NCBI RefSeq assembly: GCF_022179725.1
Contig: NZ_BPRC01000003.1
Location: 186,001-250,000, forward strand
Length of the DNA stretch: 64,000 bases
Origin: Methylorubrum aminovorans
Lineage (GTDB): Bacteria; Pseudomonadota; Alphaproteobacteria; Rhizobiales; Beijerinckiaceae
Reading direction: 5' to 3'
Shown: in pieces, positions 52,734 to 63,049 of the stretch
Position numbering within the stretch: position 1 is the first letter of the stretch
Layout of the letters: every line of letters begins with the position of its first letter
Position numbers and translations under genes: made by a program
The notes under the pieces: model-generated
What the model saw: the letters and a program-made list of their open reading frames with translations, nothing else
Told to the model about the DNA's origin: nothing
Databases searched by the model: none

Positions 52734-55103
52734 TCAACCGGGCTGGAGGAAGCTGTCGAGCACCATCTTCCGGCCGGCCTTGTCGAAGTCAACGGTGAGC
52801 TTGTTGCCGTCGATGCCAGCGACCGTGCCGGGGCCGAACTTGGTGTGGAAGACCCGTTGACCATGCTCGAAAGAAGACGGGGCGCCCGTCGATTTGGCAA
52901 TCAGCTCGCCTTCGATCTCTCGTGGCCCGCCCGATCGGCCACCGCGTCCCTGCCCGAGTCCCCCGCCGAATCCGCCGGAGGTGTTGGCCTGCGCCCGCTG
53001 CCAGCCCGGCGTGCCGTAGGAAGAGCCGAATGGGGCCGGGTTGCGATCGAAGCGGGAGGCGCCGGCCGAGAAATGCGCGGGCGCCTCCACCACATCCACG
53101 GCCTGGGGCGGCAGCTCGTCGATGAAGCGCGAGGGGATGGTCGAAGACCAGAGGCCGTGGATGCGCCGGTTGACGGCAAAGGACAGCTTGGCGCGCTTGC
53201 GGGCGCGGGTGAGCCCGACATGGGCGAGCCGCCGCTCCTCCTCCAGGCCGGCCCGCCCGCTCTCGTCGATGGCGCGCTGGTTCGGAAACAGGCCGTCCTC
53301 CCAGCCGGGCAGGAACACCGTGTCAAACTCCAGCCCCTTGGCGGCGTGCAGCGTCATCAGTGAGACACGGTCGGCGCCTTCCGCCTCGGAGGCTTCCATC
53401 ACCAGTGAGACGTGTTCGAGGAAGGCGGCCATGTCGGGAAATTCCTCCATCGAACGGACGAATTCCTTGAGGTTTTCGAGCCGCCCGGCGGCGTCGGCCG
53501 AGCGGTCCTTCTGCCACATCTCGGTGTAGCCGGATTCCTCCAGAATCGTCTGCGCGACCTCCGGATGAGGCTTGGCCTCGACCAGCCGCACCCAGCGCGA
53601 AAAGCTTTCGACGAGACCGCGCAGCATCGAGCGGGCACGGGGCTTCAACTCGTCGGTCTCGATCAGCTTTCGCGCGGCGGCAAGCAGAGGAATGCGGTCG
53701 GCGCGGGCATAGGCGTGCAGGGTCTGGAGCGTGGCATCGCCCAGGCCGCGCTTGGGCGTGTTGAAGATGCGCTCGAAGGCGAGGTCGTCGGCGCCGTTCA
53801 TGGTGACGCGCAGGTAGGCCAGCGCGTCGCGGATCTCGGCCCGCTCGTAGAAGCGCGGGCCGCCGATGACGCGATAGGGCAGGCCGACCTGAACGAAGCG
53901 ATCCTCGATCTCGCGCATCTGCGCCGAGATCCGCACCAGCACCGCGATCTCGGACAGCGCATGCCCTTTGCGTTGGAGCGACTCGATCGATTCGGCGACC
54001 TGTCGCGCCTCTTCCTCCGAATCCCATGCGCCGGTCACGGTGACCGGCTCGCCCTTCTCGTCCTCCGTCCGCAGCGTCTTGCCGAGTCGCCCCTCGTTCT
54101 TGGCGATCAGCCCAGAAGCGGCGGCGAGGATGTGGCCGGTCGAGCGGTAGTTGCGCTCCAGCCGCACCACCGTCGCGCCGGGAAAATCGTGTTCGAAGCG
54201 CAGGATGTTGTCGACCTCGGCGCCGCGCCAACCGTAGATCGACTGATCGTCGTCGCCGACGCAGGCGACGTTTTTCCGAAGTTGCGCCAGCAGGCGCAGC
54301 CAGAGATACTGCGCGACGTTGGTATCCTGGTACTCGTCGACCAAGATATATTTAAAACGATCCTGATAATTTCTCAGGATGTCGGGGTTCTCGCGCCACA
54401 GCTTGAGGCACAGTAGCAGAAGATCACCGAAATCGACCGCGTTGAGGGTGGCAAGCCGGGCCTGGTAGGCAGCGTAGAGCTGCCCGCCCTTGCCGAAGGC
54501 GAAGGCCTGCGCCTCGCCCGGCGGCACCTGCTCCGGCCCGAGACCGCGGTTCTTCCAGCCGTCGATGGTGTGGGCCAGTGAGCGGGCGGGCCAGCGCTTC
54601 TCGTCGATGTTCTGGTCAGCGATGACCTGCTTCATCAGGCGAAGCTGGTCGTCGGTGCCCAGAATCGTGAAGTCGGATTTGAGGCCGACCAGTTCGGCGT
54701 GGCGGCGCAGGATCTTGGTGCCGATGGCGTGGAAGGTGCCGAGCCAGGGCATGCCTTCGCCCGCCGGGCCGATCAACCCGCCGATGCGGTGCTTCATCTC
54801 GCGGGCGGCCTTGTTGGTGAAGGTCACCGAGAGGATGTCGTAGGGCCGCGCCTTGCCCGTGGCGATCAGGTGGGCGATCCGCGTCGTCAGCACCCGCGTC
54901 TTGCCGGTCCCCGCGCCCGCGAGCACGAGCACCGGGCCTTCAGTGGCCTCCACGGCGCGGCGCTGCTCCGGGTTCAGGCCGGAGAGGTAGGACGCGCTCT
55001 CGGGCCGAAGGGCGGCCATGGCGCGGGCGGCGATGGAGGTCGGGGCCGACGGCGCATCGTCGTCGGACGGGCGCGGCCGGATCGCGTCTGGCTCTTGCAT
55101 CAT
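52734..55103 (-). CDS. uvrD: UvrD/PcrA-type 3'-5' DNA helicase
   Basis: 789 residues. SF1A motifs in order: Q-motif LNPEQRRAVE, Walker A LAGAGTGKTRVLT, Ia TFTNKAAREM, II VDEYQDTN, III DDDQSIYGWRGA, IV RLERNYRS, V LMTLHAAKGLEF and VI GLTRARKRA. The C-terminal part has a Gly-rich linker and a Tudor-like terminal domain (RVFHTKFGPGTVAGIDG). It unwinds DNA in nucleotide excision and mismatch repair. Apparently monocistronic; ATG 55103 with a second Met next. Confidence 0.95.
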   Translation of the reverse strand: MMQEPDAIRPRPSDDDAPSAPTSIAARAMAALRPESASYLSGLNPEQRRAVEATEGPVLVLAGAGTGKTRVLTTRIAHLIATGKARPYDILSVTFTNKAAREMKHRIGGLIGPAGEGMPWLGTFHAIGTKILRRHAELVGLKSDFTILGTDDQLRLMKQVIADQNIDEKRWPARSLAHTIDGWKNRGLGPEQVPPGEAQAFAFGKGGQLYAAYQARLATLNAVDFGDLLLLCLKLWRENPDILRNYQDRFKYILVDEYQDTNVAQYLWLRLLAQLRKNVACVGDDDQSIYGWRGAEVDNILRFEHDFPGATVVRLERNYRSTGHILAAASGLIAKNEGRLGKTLRTEDEKGEPVTVTGAWDSEEEARQVAESIESLQRKGHALSEIAVLVRISAQMREIEDRFVQVGLPYRVIGGPRFYERAEIRDALAYLRVTMNGADDLAFERIFNTPKRGLGDATLQTLHAYARADRIPLLAAARKLIETDELKPRARSMLRGLVESFSRWVRLVEAKPHPEVAQTILEESGYTEMWQKDRSADAAGRLENLKEFVRSMEEFPDMAAFLEHVSLVMEASEAEGADRVSLMTLHAAKGLEFDTVFLPGWEDGLFPNQRAIDESGRAGLEEERRLAHVGLTRARKRAKLSFAVNRRIHGLWSSTIPSRFIDELPPQAVDVVEAPAHFSAGASRFDRNPAPFGSSYGTPGWQRAQANTSGGFGGGLGQGRGGRSGGPREIEGELIAKSTGAPSSFEHGQRVFHTKFGPGTVAGIDGNKLTVDFDKAGRKMVLDSFLQPG

Positions 55104-55218
55104 GCGCGCATCCCTGGACCAAAAGGCGAACGCCGTCGAGACCTGATCCGGAACCGGCGGGTCCCCTCATGCGTCACTTCGGAAGCCTGAAGCCGCCACC
55201 GATGAAGGATACGAGGCC

Positions 55219-55458
55219 ATGCGCGCCCCGTCGCTCGCCCTCCTGACCCTGCTCGCCGCTCTGACCCCCGCCTTCGCGCAGAGCCCCGGAAATCGCGGCG
55301 CCACCAGCCGGCAGAACGAGGGATTCGAGTACCGCAACCAGAACCGCAACTTCGAACAGCGTCAGACCCTGGAGAACAGCGCGATCCGCAATCAGATCCA
55401 GCGGGCGCCGCTCAACGTCCCGCCCCCGGCCGGCCCCGCCTACGGCATCCGGCGCTGA
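55219..55458 (+). CDS. Small secreted Gln/Asn/Arg-rich protein (79 aa)
   Basis: ATG 55219. A clear Sec signal peptide (SLALLTLLAALTPAFA-Q) is followed by a 58-residue polar mature part rich in Asn, Gln and Arg (NEGFEYRNQNRNFEQRQ) with a Pro-rich end. No cysteines, no recognised fold; probably disordered in the periplasm. A second small secreted protein with a Pro/Arg-rich mature region lies at 63050. Confidence 0.6.
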   Translation: MRAPSLALLTLLAALTPAFAQSPGNRGATSRQNEGFEYRNQNRNFEQRQTLENSAIRNQIQRAPLNVPPPAGPAYGIRR

Positions 55459-55617
55459 CGGAAAACGCAAGCTTAAGCGTGAGGTGCGGGCGGGCCGTGC
55501 CCTGTGCTATGGCCGCAGGAGCTTGGTTTCGCGCGCTTCGACCGGCTTGTGCCCATCGAACGCACGTGAACCGCGAACGAAGCCCTGCGGCCCGCAGGCC
55601 AGGCGGAAGCGATAACG

Positions 55618-58600
55618 GTGCGTGATTTCCTGACCGCGCTCGCGGGCGCCGTCGTGCTGGTTCTCGTCGCGGCCCTGGCCGTGCCGCCCTTCATCGACTG
55701 GTCGGGCCATCGCGCGCTGATCGACCGCACGCTGAGCGAGTCCCTCGGCGCCGGTGCCCGCAGCGAGGGCACGATCGACCTGCGCCTGCTGCCGTCGCCG
55801 CATCTGCGGCTCGCCCGGCTGCGGCTCGGTACGGAGGATGGGCCGGCGCTCGACGCGCAGAGCGTCGATGCTGAGATCGCCCTGGCGCCGCTGCTCAAGG
55901 GCGAGGTGCGCTTCGTCCAGACCACGATCGAGCGGGCACGGGTCACCCTGCCGGTCTCCGACGAGGCGCTGCTGCTGCCGCGCGAGCCGCAGACCCTGCG
56001 CCGCGACATCGCGATCGACGACCTGCGCATCCGTCGCCTCAGCCTCGCCACGGCGCGCAGGGGCGAGGCGGCACAGGAGCAGTTCGCGGCCGAGAACCTG
56101 CGCCTGCGGGCTCCGGCGCTGGCCGGCCCCTGGCTGGCCGAGGGGACGGCGAAGGGCAGCCCGTTCCATCTCGCGACCAGCACCGCCGGCCGCGACGGCA
56201 GCGTCTCGCTGAAGCTCACGGGCGGCGGCGACACCATGCCCCGCCTCGAACTCGACGCCCGCATCGCCTTCGTCGCCGAGGACGCGCCGGGCGGCGACCC
56301 CACCCATCGCGGCCTCGTGCCGGAGGCAGAGGGTGCGGCGCGGCTGACCGTCGGGCCGCCGGTCCAGCCGGCCGGCGCGATGGTGCCGTTGACGCTGGCG
56401 GCCAAGTTCGAGTCGCGCGGCCCCGTGGCGCAGGCCAAGACGGTGGAGATCGAACTCGATCCCGGCGGCAGGGCGGCGCGGCTTTCGGGCAGCGGCCGCC
56501 TCGACCTACGCGAGGCCCGGCTCGGCCTGACGCTGCGGACCCGCCGCCTCGATCTCGACGGGCTGATGCTCTCCGGCGGCGGTCGCGGACTCATCGCGCA
56601 GGGGCTGTCCTCGGGTGCCCTGACCCCGCCGATGCTCCTCGATCTCGACATCGCCGCCGAGAGCGTCGCGCTCGGCCTCGACGACTGGGCCAACGTCGCC
56701 TTTCGCGGCACCTTCGACCGCACGGGCGGACTCGTATTGCGGCGCTTCGAGGGCACCGCGCCGGGAGCGGCGAGCGTTGCGGCCACGGGCGAGGCCGAAC
56801 TGTCCGGGTCGCCCCGCTTCACCGGCCATGTGGATGTGGCCGCGCGCAACTCGGAGGGGCTTGGGCGCTTTCTCGGCCGCATCGGCGCTGAGCAGAGCGT
56901 CGCGGCAATCCTCGACGGACGCGCGTTCGAGCTCGGCACCGACCTCTCGGCGGCCGGCGGCGACCTCTCGCTGCGCAACCTGCGGCTGGCCCTGGGCGAG
57001 GCCCGCGTCACCGGCAATGCCCGCTACGTCCGGGCCGATGCGAACGGGCGCGGACGCTTCGACGCGCAGCTCTCCGCCAGCGGCATCGACATCGCCGAAC
57101 TGCCGCCGCTGGGCGACCTGATGTCCGGCCTGCACCGGCACGATCTCGGCCTGACCCTGCAGGCGCGGGACGTGCGCTACGGACCCTCCGGCGCCCATTC
57201 CGGCAACGGCACCATCGCGGTGAGTCTGCAATCGGACGGCGCCAGCCTCGTCGTCGACACCCTCGACATCGCCGACCTCGCAGGCGCGAGCGCTCAGCTC
57301 GCCGGGCGGATCGCGCCGGACGGCTCGGGCCGGATCGAGGGCCGGGTCACGGCGGGCAAGGCCGCGCCGCTGCTCGCCCTGCTGGAGCGCGGCGTCCTGC
57401 CCGAGGCCCGCTTCGTGCCGGCGAGCGTCCGCCAGAGCGGGCTGGCCCTCGAACTGACCCTGGAGCGGGAATCGGGCGAGGCGGACGCGCTGCGGGCGCG
57501 CGCCAAGGGTAAGGCCGGCGAGGGCGATCTCGACCTCGCGCTCTTGACGCGCTCCGGCCGGATCGACCGGCTCGACGCGACGCTGACGACGCCGAAGACC
57601 GGCCGCTGGTTCGGCCGTGACGACATCGCCGCCTTGCGCCGGCCCGGCCACCTGCGGCTGAGCGGAGCCCGCCCGGCCGCCGGAACTGGGCCGGACGGTG
57701 CGCCGCTCGCGCTCGAGGTCGAGGGCGATCTCGCCGGCCTCGTCCTCTCGACCGCGCGCCCGATTCTGCTCGCCGGCCTCGATCGCCCCCCGACGGGCGG
57801 CGCGGTGCGGCTGCATTCGCCCGACCTCGCGCCCTTCCTCGCCCTCGCCGGAGCCGCCGCGCCGGCGGAAGGAGCGCTTCCCGCCTCCCTCAGCCTCGAC
57901 CTGTCGCGCCGGCAGACGGCGCTGCATGTCGATATCACGGGGCAGGTGGCGGGAAGCGATCTGACCGCCGCCCTCGACCGCGCCCCGGACGGCGCGCTCA
58001 CCGGCACCGCGACCCTCACCCGGTTGTCCCTGTCGGTACTGGCTGCGGCGACGGTGCTTCCCACCGAGGCCGGTGGTCGCTTCGCTCCGGTGCCCGCCCA
58101 GCCGCGGGTCGATCTCAGCCTCAGGATCGCCCAGCTCGATCTTGGCCGGGGCCTGATCGCCGACGGAGCGAACCTGATTCTGATGCGCGAGGGCGATGCG
58201 CTGAGCCTGCGCGACCTCTCGGCCGGGCTCGCCGGCGGGCGGCTGAGCGGCAGCATCACGCTGGCTCGGCCGACGGGTGCCGCGGTGGTGTCGGGCGAGG
58301 GCAGCCTCGACGGCGCCGATCTCAGCCGTTTGATCGGGGCCGGGCCGATCGGCGGCCGGCTCTCGGCGGCCCTGCGCTTCGGCGCCACGGGCGTGAGTTT
58401 CTCCGCCCTGGGCAACGACCTCTCGGGCAATGGCGAGATCCGGCTTGCCGACCTCGTGCTCCCCGGTGCGGATGCGGGCGCCCTCGATCGGGCGCTCGGT
58501 AAGGCCCTGGCCGAGGACGATCCGCTGCGCGAGGGCCGGCTCCAGACGCTCGTGTCGGACGAGCTTGCGGCCGCCCCCCTCAAGGCGAAAGGTCCGGTCA

Positions 58601-59145
58601 CCGCCGCCTTCACCCTGTCGGGCGGCGCCCTGCGCACGGGTCCGTTCACGATCGATCTCGGCCCGGCACGCTGGAACGGCACGCTCCAGGTCGATCTGCG
58701 CAACCGCAGCCTCGACGCCCGCGGCGCCCTCACGGCGGCGGCCGGGCCGAAAGGATGGTCCGGCGCCGCGCCCGCGATCCAACTCGGATTTGGCGGCTCG
58801 CTCGCGGCGCCCGAGCGGCGGCTCGACGTGGCGCCGCTGACCACGGGTCTGGCCGCCCTCGTGCTTCAGCGCGAGCTGGAGAAGATCGAGCTGTTCGACG
58901 CCGACCAGAGCGAGCGCCAGCGCCGCCGCGCCCGCATCGAGATGGACCGTGCCCGCGCCGCCGCCGAGGAGGCGGCGCGCCTAGCCCGGATCAAGGCGCA
59001 GCAGGCGGCGGAGGAGGCGGCGCGCCAAGCCCGTCAGCGGGCCGAGGAGGAGGCCGCCCGCCGCGCCCGCATGGAAGCCGAGCCGGCATCGCCCGCGCCG
59101 GACGCGCAGCCGCTCGATATCAGCCCGCCCACTGCCCGGCCCTAA
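55618..59145 (+). CDS. AsmA-family inner-membrane-anchored protein
   Basis: 1175 residues from GTG 55618. N-terminal anchor (LTALAGAVVLVLVAALAVPPF) followed by IDWSGHRALIDRTLSESLG, the AsmA start. A very long repetitive beta-rich body has the alternating hydrophobic pattern of bridge-like lipid-transfer/AsmA proteins. Residues ~1085-1155 form a charged Ala/Arg/Glu coiled coil (ERQRRRARIEMDRARAAAEEAAR...), ending in a Pro-rich tail. AsmA relatives act in outer-membrane biogenesis from the periplasmic side. The coiled-coil end is unusual for the family. Confidence 0.88.
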   Translation: MRDFLTALAGAVVLVLVAALAVPPFIDWSGHRALIDRTLSESLGAGARSEGTIDLRLLPSPHLRLARLRLGTEDGPALDAQSVDAEIALAPLLKGEVRFVQTTIERARVTLPVSDEALLLPREPQTLRRDIAIDDLRIRRLSLATARRGEAAQEQFAAENLRLRAPALAGPWLAEGTAKGSPFHLATSTAGRDGSVSLKLTGGGDTMPRLELDARIAFVAEDAPGGDPTHRGLVPEAEGAARLTVGPPVQPAGAMVPLTLAAKFESRGPVAQAKTVEIELDPGGRAARLSGSGRLDLREARLGLTLRTRRLDLDGLMLSGGGRGLIAQGLSSGALTPPMLLDLDIAAESVALGLDDWANVAFRGTFDRTGGLVLRRFEGTAPGAASVAATGEAELSGSPRFTGHVDVAARNSEGLGRFLGRIGAEQSVAAILDGRAFELGTDLSAAGGDLSLRNLRLALGEARVTGNARYVRADANGRGRFDAQLSASGIDIAELPPLGDLMSGLHRHDLGLTLQARDVRYGPSGAHSGNGTIAVSLQSDGASLVVDTLDIADLAGASAQLAGRIAPDGSGRIEGRVTAGKAAPLLALLERGVLPEARFVPASVRQSGLALELTLERESGEADALRARAKGKAGEGDLDLALLTRSGRIDRLDATLTTPKTGRWFGRDDIAALRRPGHLRLSGARPAAGTGPDGAPLALEVEGDLAGLVLSTARPILLAGLDRPPTGGAVRLHSPDLAPFLALAGAAAPAEGALPASLSLDLSRRQTALHVDITGQVAGSDLTAALDRAPDGALTGTATLTRLSLSVLAAATVLPTEAGGRFAPVPAQPRVDLSLRIAQLDLGRGLIADGANLILMREGDALSLRDLSAGLAGGRLSGSITLARPTGAAVVSGEGSLDGADLSRLIGAGPIGGRLSAALRFGATGVSFSALGNDLSGNGEIRLADLVLPGADAGALDRALGKALAEDDPLREGRLQTLVSDELAAAPLKAKGPVTAAFTLSGGALRTGPFTIDLGPARWNGTLQVDLRNRSLDARGALTAAAGPKGWSGAAPAIQLGFGGSLAAPERRLDVAPLTTGLAALVLQRELEKIELFDADQSERQRRRARIEMDRARAAAEEAARLARIKAQQAAEEAARQARQRAEEEAARRARMEAEPASPAPDAQPLDISPPTARP

Positions 59146-59281
59146 CGGACGGCCAGGGCAGGAGGGACCATCTCCGCCCGCATCGAAAAGCGGTCACGTT
59201 CCACGGGCGTCGCAGGGCACGAAATCGGCCTATCGGACGACAGAGAGAGTGCTACTCTCTCCAACCGATCCCACGGCTTCC

Positions 59282-62200
59282 ATGTCCGCTCCTCGTTTTG
59301 ACGCCCCCTACGCTCCGGACGACGCGGCGCTCGCCGAAATCCTGCTGCGCGAAGCGGCGCTGCCGGCCGGCACGGAGGCGGCGGTCGATCGGCTCGCCTC
59401 GGACCTGATCGAAGCGATCCGCGCGGATGCCGGCCACGGCGCCGTCGAGGCGCTGCTGCGGGAATACGCCCTGACGACCCGCGAAGGGCTGGCGCTGATG
59501 AGCCTCGCCGAGGCTCTGCTGCGGGTACCCGACGCGGCCACCGCCGACCGGCTGATCGCCGACAAGCTGCGCGAGGGCGATTTCGCCCATCACGCCGTGC
59601 GCTCGGATAGCGGGCTCGCCCACGCCGCCTCCTGGGCGCTCGGCCTCGGTGCCCGCCTCGTCGGCCCGCAGGACACGCCCGAGGCGACCCTCGGGAGCAT
59701 GGTCCGCCGCCTCGGCCGCCCGGCCGTGCGCGCGGCGGCCCACCGGGCGATGCGGGTGATGGGCGGGCAGTTCGTGCTGGCCGAAGAGATCGACGCCGCG
59801 CTCAAGCGCGCCGGCTCCGGTAGCGCCCGGCGCTCGCGCTACTCCTTCGACATGTTGGGCGAGGGCGCCCGCACCGCCGAGGACGCGGAGAGCTACCGCC
59901 AAGCCTATGCCCGTGCCATCGCGCGGATCGGCCGGGAGGCCGGCAACGCGCCCCTTCCGGCCCGGCCGGGCATCTCGGTCAAGCTGTCGGCGCTGCATCC
60001 GCGCTACGCGCCCACGCAGGCGGCGCGGGTGATGGCCGAGCTGGTGCCGGTGGTGCGCGATCTCGCCCGCGCGGCCCGCGCCCACGACCTCAACCTCACC
60101 CTCGACGCCGAGGAGGCGGAGCGGCTCGAACTCTCCCTCGACGTCTTCGCCGCGGTGCTGGCTGATCCGGCGCTCGCGGGTTGGGATGGGTTCGGGCTGG
60201 CGATCCAAGCCTATTCGAAGCGCTGCCTTCCGCTGATCGACCACGTCGCCGCGCTCGCCGAGCGGCACGACCGCCGGCTGATGGTGCGACTCGTCAAGGG
60301 CGCCTACTGGGACACCGAGGTGAAGCTCGCCCAAACGCAAGGGGCGGCCGATTATCCCGTCTTCACCCGCAAGGCGATGACGGACCTGAACTATCTGGCC
60401 GCCGCCCGGCGGCTGCTGGCTCACCGCCCGCAGCTCTACCCGCAATTCGCGACCCACAACGCGCTGACGGTGGCGAGTGTGCTCGGCCTTGCCGGGCTGG
60501 CCGACGCTCCAGCCAGGGAGGAGGCCGGTTTCGAGTTCCAGCGCCTGCACGGCATGGGCGAGGCGCTCTACCAGCGGCTCGCCGAGCGGGTCCCCGGCAT
60601 CGGCCAGCGCGTCTACGCGCCGGTCGGCGGCCATCGCGAGCTGCTCGCCTATCTCGTTCGCCGGCTTCTCGAGAACGGGGCGAATTCCTCCTTCGTTGCC
60701 CGCGCCGCCGACCCGGCCGTGCCGCTTACCGAACTGCTCGCCCGGCCGCAGAACCTGGTGGCGAGGCCCTCCCAGGCCCGGCATCCCAGCATCCCGCTGC
60801 CAGGCGACCTGTTCGGGTCCGAGCGGCGCAATTCGCCGGGGCTCGCCTTCGGTGACGGCGCCGCGCTGAGGCGGCTGACCAATACCGTTGCCGGGGCCGC
60901 CGGCCCCGCCGAGGCCGCGCCGATCATCGACGGCGCCCCCCGAACCGGTCGCGCCCGGCCGGTGGTCACTCCGATCGACGCGAGCGTGATCGGCAGCGTC
61001 ATCGAGGCGGATTCCGCTACCGCGTCGCTCGCCATGGAGGCGGCGACGCGCGGATTTCCCGGCTGGATGCGGACGTGTGCTGCCGAGCGCGCGGGCTGCC
61101 TGGAGCGGGCGGCGGAGGCCTTCCGGCGGGAGAAGGGTCGGTTGCTGCACCTGCTGCAAGTCGAGGCCGGCAAGACCCTCGATGATGCCCTGGCCGAGTG
61201 GCGCGAGGCGATCGACTTCCTACGGTATTACGCGGCGCAGGGGCGCCATCTCTTCGCTGAGCCGCAGAGTCTGCCCGGCCCCGCGGGCGAGGTCAACAGC
61301 CTGCGCCTCGTCGGGCGGGGCGTGTTCGTTGCGGTCTCACCCTGGAATTTTCCGCTCGCCATCTTCACGGGGCAGGTCGCCGCCGCGCTGATGGCCGGCA
61401 ACGCCGTGGTCGCCAAGCCCGCGCCGCAGACGCCGCTGGTGGCCGACCTCGCCGTGCGTCTGCTGCACGGGGCCGGCATTCCGAGCGGTGCCCTGCACCT
61501 CGTGCCCGGCGGCCCCGAGATCGGCGCCGCGTTGATCGGACATCCGGCCCTCTCCGGCGTCGTCTTCACCGGCTCGACCGCCACCGCGCAGCGGATCAAC
61601 CGGGCGCTCGCCGCCCGCGACGGCGCGATCCTGCCGCTGATCGCCGAGACCGGCGGCATCAATGCGATGATCGTCGATGCCACGGCGCTTCCCGAGCAGG
61701 TGGCCGACGACGTCGTCACCTCGGCCTTCCGGTCCGCCGGCCAGCGCTGCTCGGCCCTGCGCCTGCTCGTCGTGCAGGAGGACGTTGCCGACCGGATGAT
61801 CGCGGCGGTGGCGGGCGCCGCGCGAGAACTCGCGATCGGCGATCCACGCGACCTCGCCACCGATCTCGGGCTGGTGATCGATGCCGAGGCGAAAAAGCGG
61901 CTCGACGCACATATTGCGGCGATGAAGGCCACGGCGCGTACGCATTTCGCCGGGGTGGCGCCGGGCGGATTGTACGTGGCGCCGCACATCTTCGAGATCG
62001 GCGCCGTCGCCGATCTGCGGCAGGAGATGTTCGGGCCGATCCTGCACGTGGTCCGCTACCCGGCAAACAGCCTCACCCGCGTCATTGAGGAGATCCGGGC
62101 CGGCGGCTACGGACTCACGCTCGGAATCCACTCGCGCATCGAGGAGGCGGCGGAGCGGATCGCCGAGGCCCTGCCGCACGGCAACGTCTACGTGAATCGC

Positions 62201-62374
62201 AACATGATCGGCGCCGTGGTGGGGAGCCAGCCCTTCGGCGGCACGGGCCTGTCGGGCACCGGCCCGAAGGCCGGCGGCCCGCATTATCTCTTCCGCTTCA
62301 CCACCGAACGGACGCTGACCGTCAACACCGCGGCGGCGGGCGGCAGCGTCGGGCTCATCACCCTCGACGGGTGA
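59282..62374 (+). CDS. putA: Bifunctional proline dehydrogenase/P5C dehydrogenase (short PutA)
   Basis: 1030 residues from ATG 59282. The proline dehydrogenase barrel has KLSALHPRY, RLVKGAYWDTE and YPQFATHNA (FAD and proline contacts). The C-terminal aldehyde dehydrogenase has SPWNFPLAIF, ETGGINAMIVD, and catalytic Cys in SAGQRCSALR. It oxidises proline to glutamate with FAD and NAD+, channelling the intermediate. The N-terminal ribbon-helix-helix DNA-binding domain of long PutA is absent, and no large C-terminal extension is present, so it is the short form that does not repress its own gene. Confidence 0.95.
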   Translation: MSAPRFDAPYAPDDAALAEILLREAALPAGTEAAVDRLASDLIEAIRADAGHGAVEALLREYALTTREGLALMSLAEALLRVPDAATADRLIADKLREGDFAHHAVRSDSGLAHAASWALGLGARLVGPQDTPEATLGSMVRRLGRPAVRAAAHRAMRVMGGQFVLAEEIDAALKRAGSGSARRSRYSFDMLGEGARTAEDAESYRQAYARAIARIGREAGNAPLPARPGISVKLSALHPRYAPTQAARVMAELVPVVRDLARAARAHDLNLTLDAEEAERLELSLDVFAAVLADPALAGWDGFGLAIQAYSKRCLPLIDHVAALAERHDRRLMVRLVKGAYWDTEVKLAQTQGAADYPVFTRKAMTDLNYLAAARRLLAHRPQLYPQFATHNALTVASVLGLAGLADAPAREEAGFEFQRLHGMGEALYQRLAERVPGIGQRVYAPVGGHRELLAYLVRRLLENGANSSFVARAADPAVPLTELLARPQNLVARPSQARHPSIPLPGDLFGSERRNSPGLAFGDGAALRRLTNTVAGAAGPAEAAPIIDGAPRTGRARPVVTPIDASVIGSVIEADSATASLAMEAATRGFPGWMRTCAAERAGCLERAAEAFRREKGRLLHLLQVEAGKTLDDALAEWREAIDFLRYYAAQGRHLFAEPQSLPGPAGEVNSLRLVGRGVFVAVSPWNFPLAIFTGQVAAALMAGNAVVAKPAPQTPLVADLAVRLLHGAGIPSGALHLVPGGPEIGAALIGHPALSGVVFTGSTATAQRINRALAARDGAILPLIAETGGINAMIVDATALPEQVADDVVTSAFRSAGQRCSALRLLVVQEDVADRMIAAVAGAARELAIGDPRDLATDLGLVIDAEAKKRLDAHIAAMKATARTHFAGVAPGGLYVAPHIFEIGAVADLRQEMFGPILHVVRYPANSLTRVIEEIRAGGYGLTLGIHSRIEEAAERIAEALPHGNVYVNRNMIGAVVGSQPFGGTGLSGTGPKAGGPHYLFRFTTERTLTVNTAAAGGSVGLITLDG

Positions 62375-62378
62375 GGCT

Positions 62379-62621
62379 TCAGTCTTCCACGACCCGCGCC
62401 ACCGGACGGTCGTTGCCCTGCGCGGTCTCGTCGTGCCACTGCCCACGGCCGTCCTGATAGCGTATTCCCTCGGTCGAGCCCGGCACCTGCTGCTCGGCCG
62501 CCGCCGCCTGCGCGGCCTGAAGCGCCTCCTCCCGGCTCGGGAAGGGCTCGGAGAAGACGTCGCCGACCTTGTAGGCGAAGCCGCCATCGTGCTCGACGAT
62601 GTGGTAGGTCACTTCGGTCAT
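62379..62621 (-). CDS. DUF2188-like small protein (80 aa)
   Basis: ATG 62621. The sequence YHIVEHDGGFAYKVGDVFSEPFPSREEALQAAQAAA matches the beta-hairpin plus helix pattern of DUF2188 proteins, which are small and of unknown function. The C-terminal half is polar (YQDGRGQWHDE). Its stop is 5 nt from the convergent putA stop. Confidence 0.7.
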   Translation of the reverse strand: MTEVTYHIVEHDGGFAYKVGDVFSEPFPSREEALQAAQAAAAEQQVPGSTEGIRYQDGRGQWHDETAQGNDRPVARVVED

Positions 62622-62711
62622 CGCGAAAGATCCCGTTCGTTTCCGGCGCGCATTCCCCGCGCGATCTGGAGCCCGAACCGATTGAGATGCCGGAGGTTCC
62701 GCCTCGCGGCC

Positions 62712-62939
62712 TCAATGCCGTGTCGGCGCCCGGCGCGGAATCCGCGCGACCGCAGCCTCGCAGCCGGCGATCAGCGAGCCGCGCACATCGTCCGGATCGA
62801 AGCCGACGCCGTCGGGGAAGGCGACGACATGCGCCTGCGCGCTGTCTACCGGCCGGATGCGGGCGACCCACCCGTCCGGCGTTCGCTCGAAGCTCACCTC
62901 GTAGACGATGCCGTCCTGTTCGAAGCTGTGCGGTTCCAT
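62712..62939 (-). CDS. Small hypothetical protein (75 aa)
   Basis: ATG 62939. Short two- or three-strand start (EQDGIVYEVSFERTPDGWVARIRP) followed by an acidic loop (FPDGVGFDPDDVRGSLIAGCEAA) and a basic end. Cytoplasmic, no family recognised. Follows the DUF2188-type gene on the same strand by position (upstream of it) with about 90 nt between, so they may be co-transcribed. Confidence 0.55.
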   Translation of the reverse strand: MEPHSFEQDGIVYEVSFERTPDGWVARIRPVDSAQAHVVAFPDGVGFDPDDVRGSLIAGCEAAVARIPRRAPTRH

Positions 62940-63049
62940 CGCTCGATCCCTGGCCCGGCTCTCCGGCCGCAATGATGACGCGGCTCGGTGGCATGTGGGG
63001 ACGCGCCCCGTTCAGGCGCGAGTCGCCACCGATCGGAATCTCACCGCCG

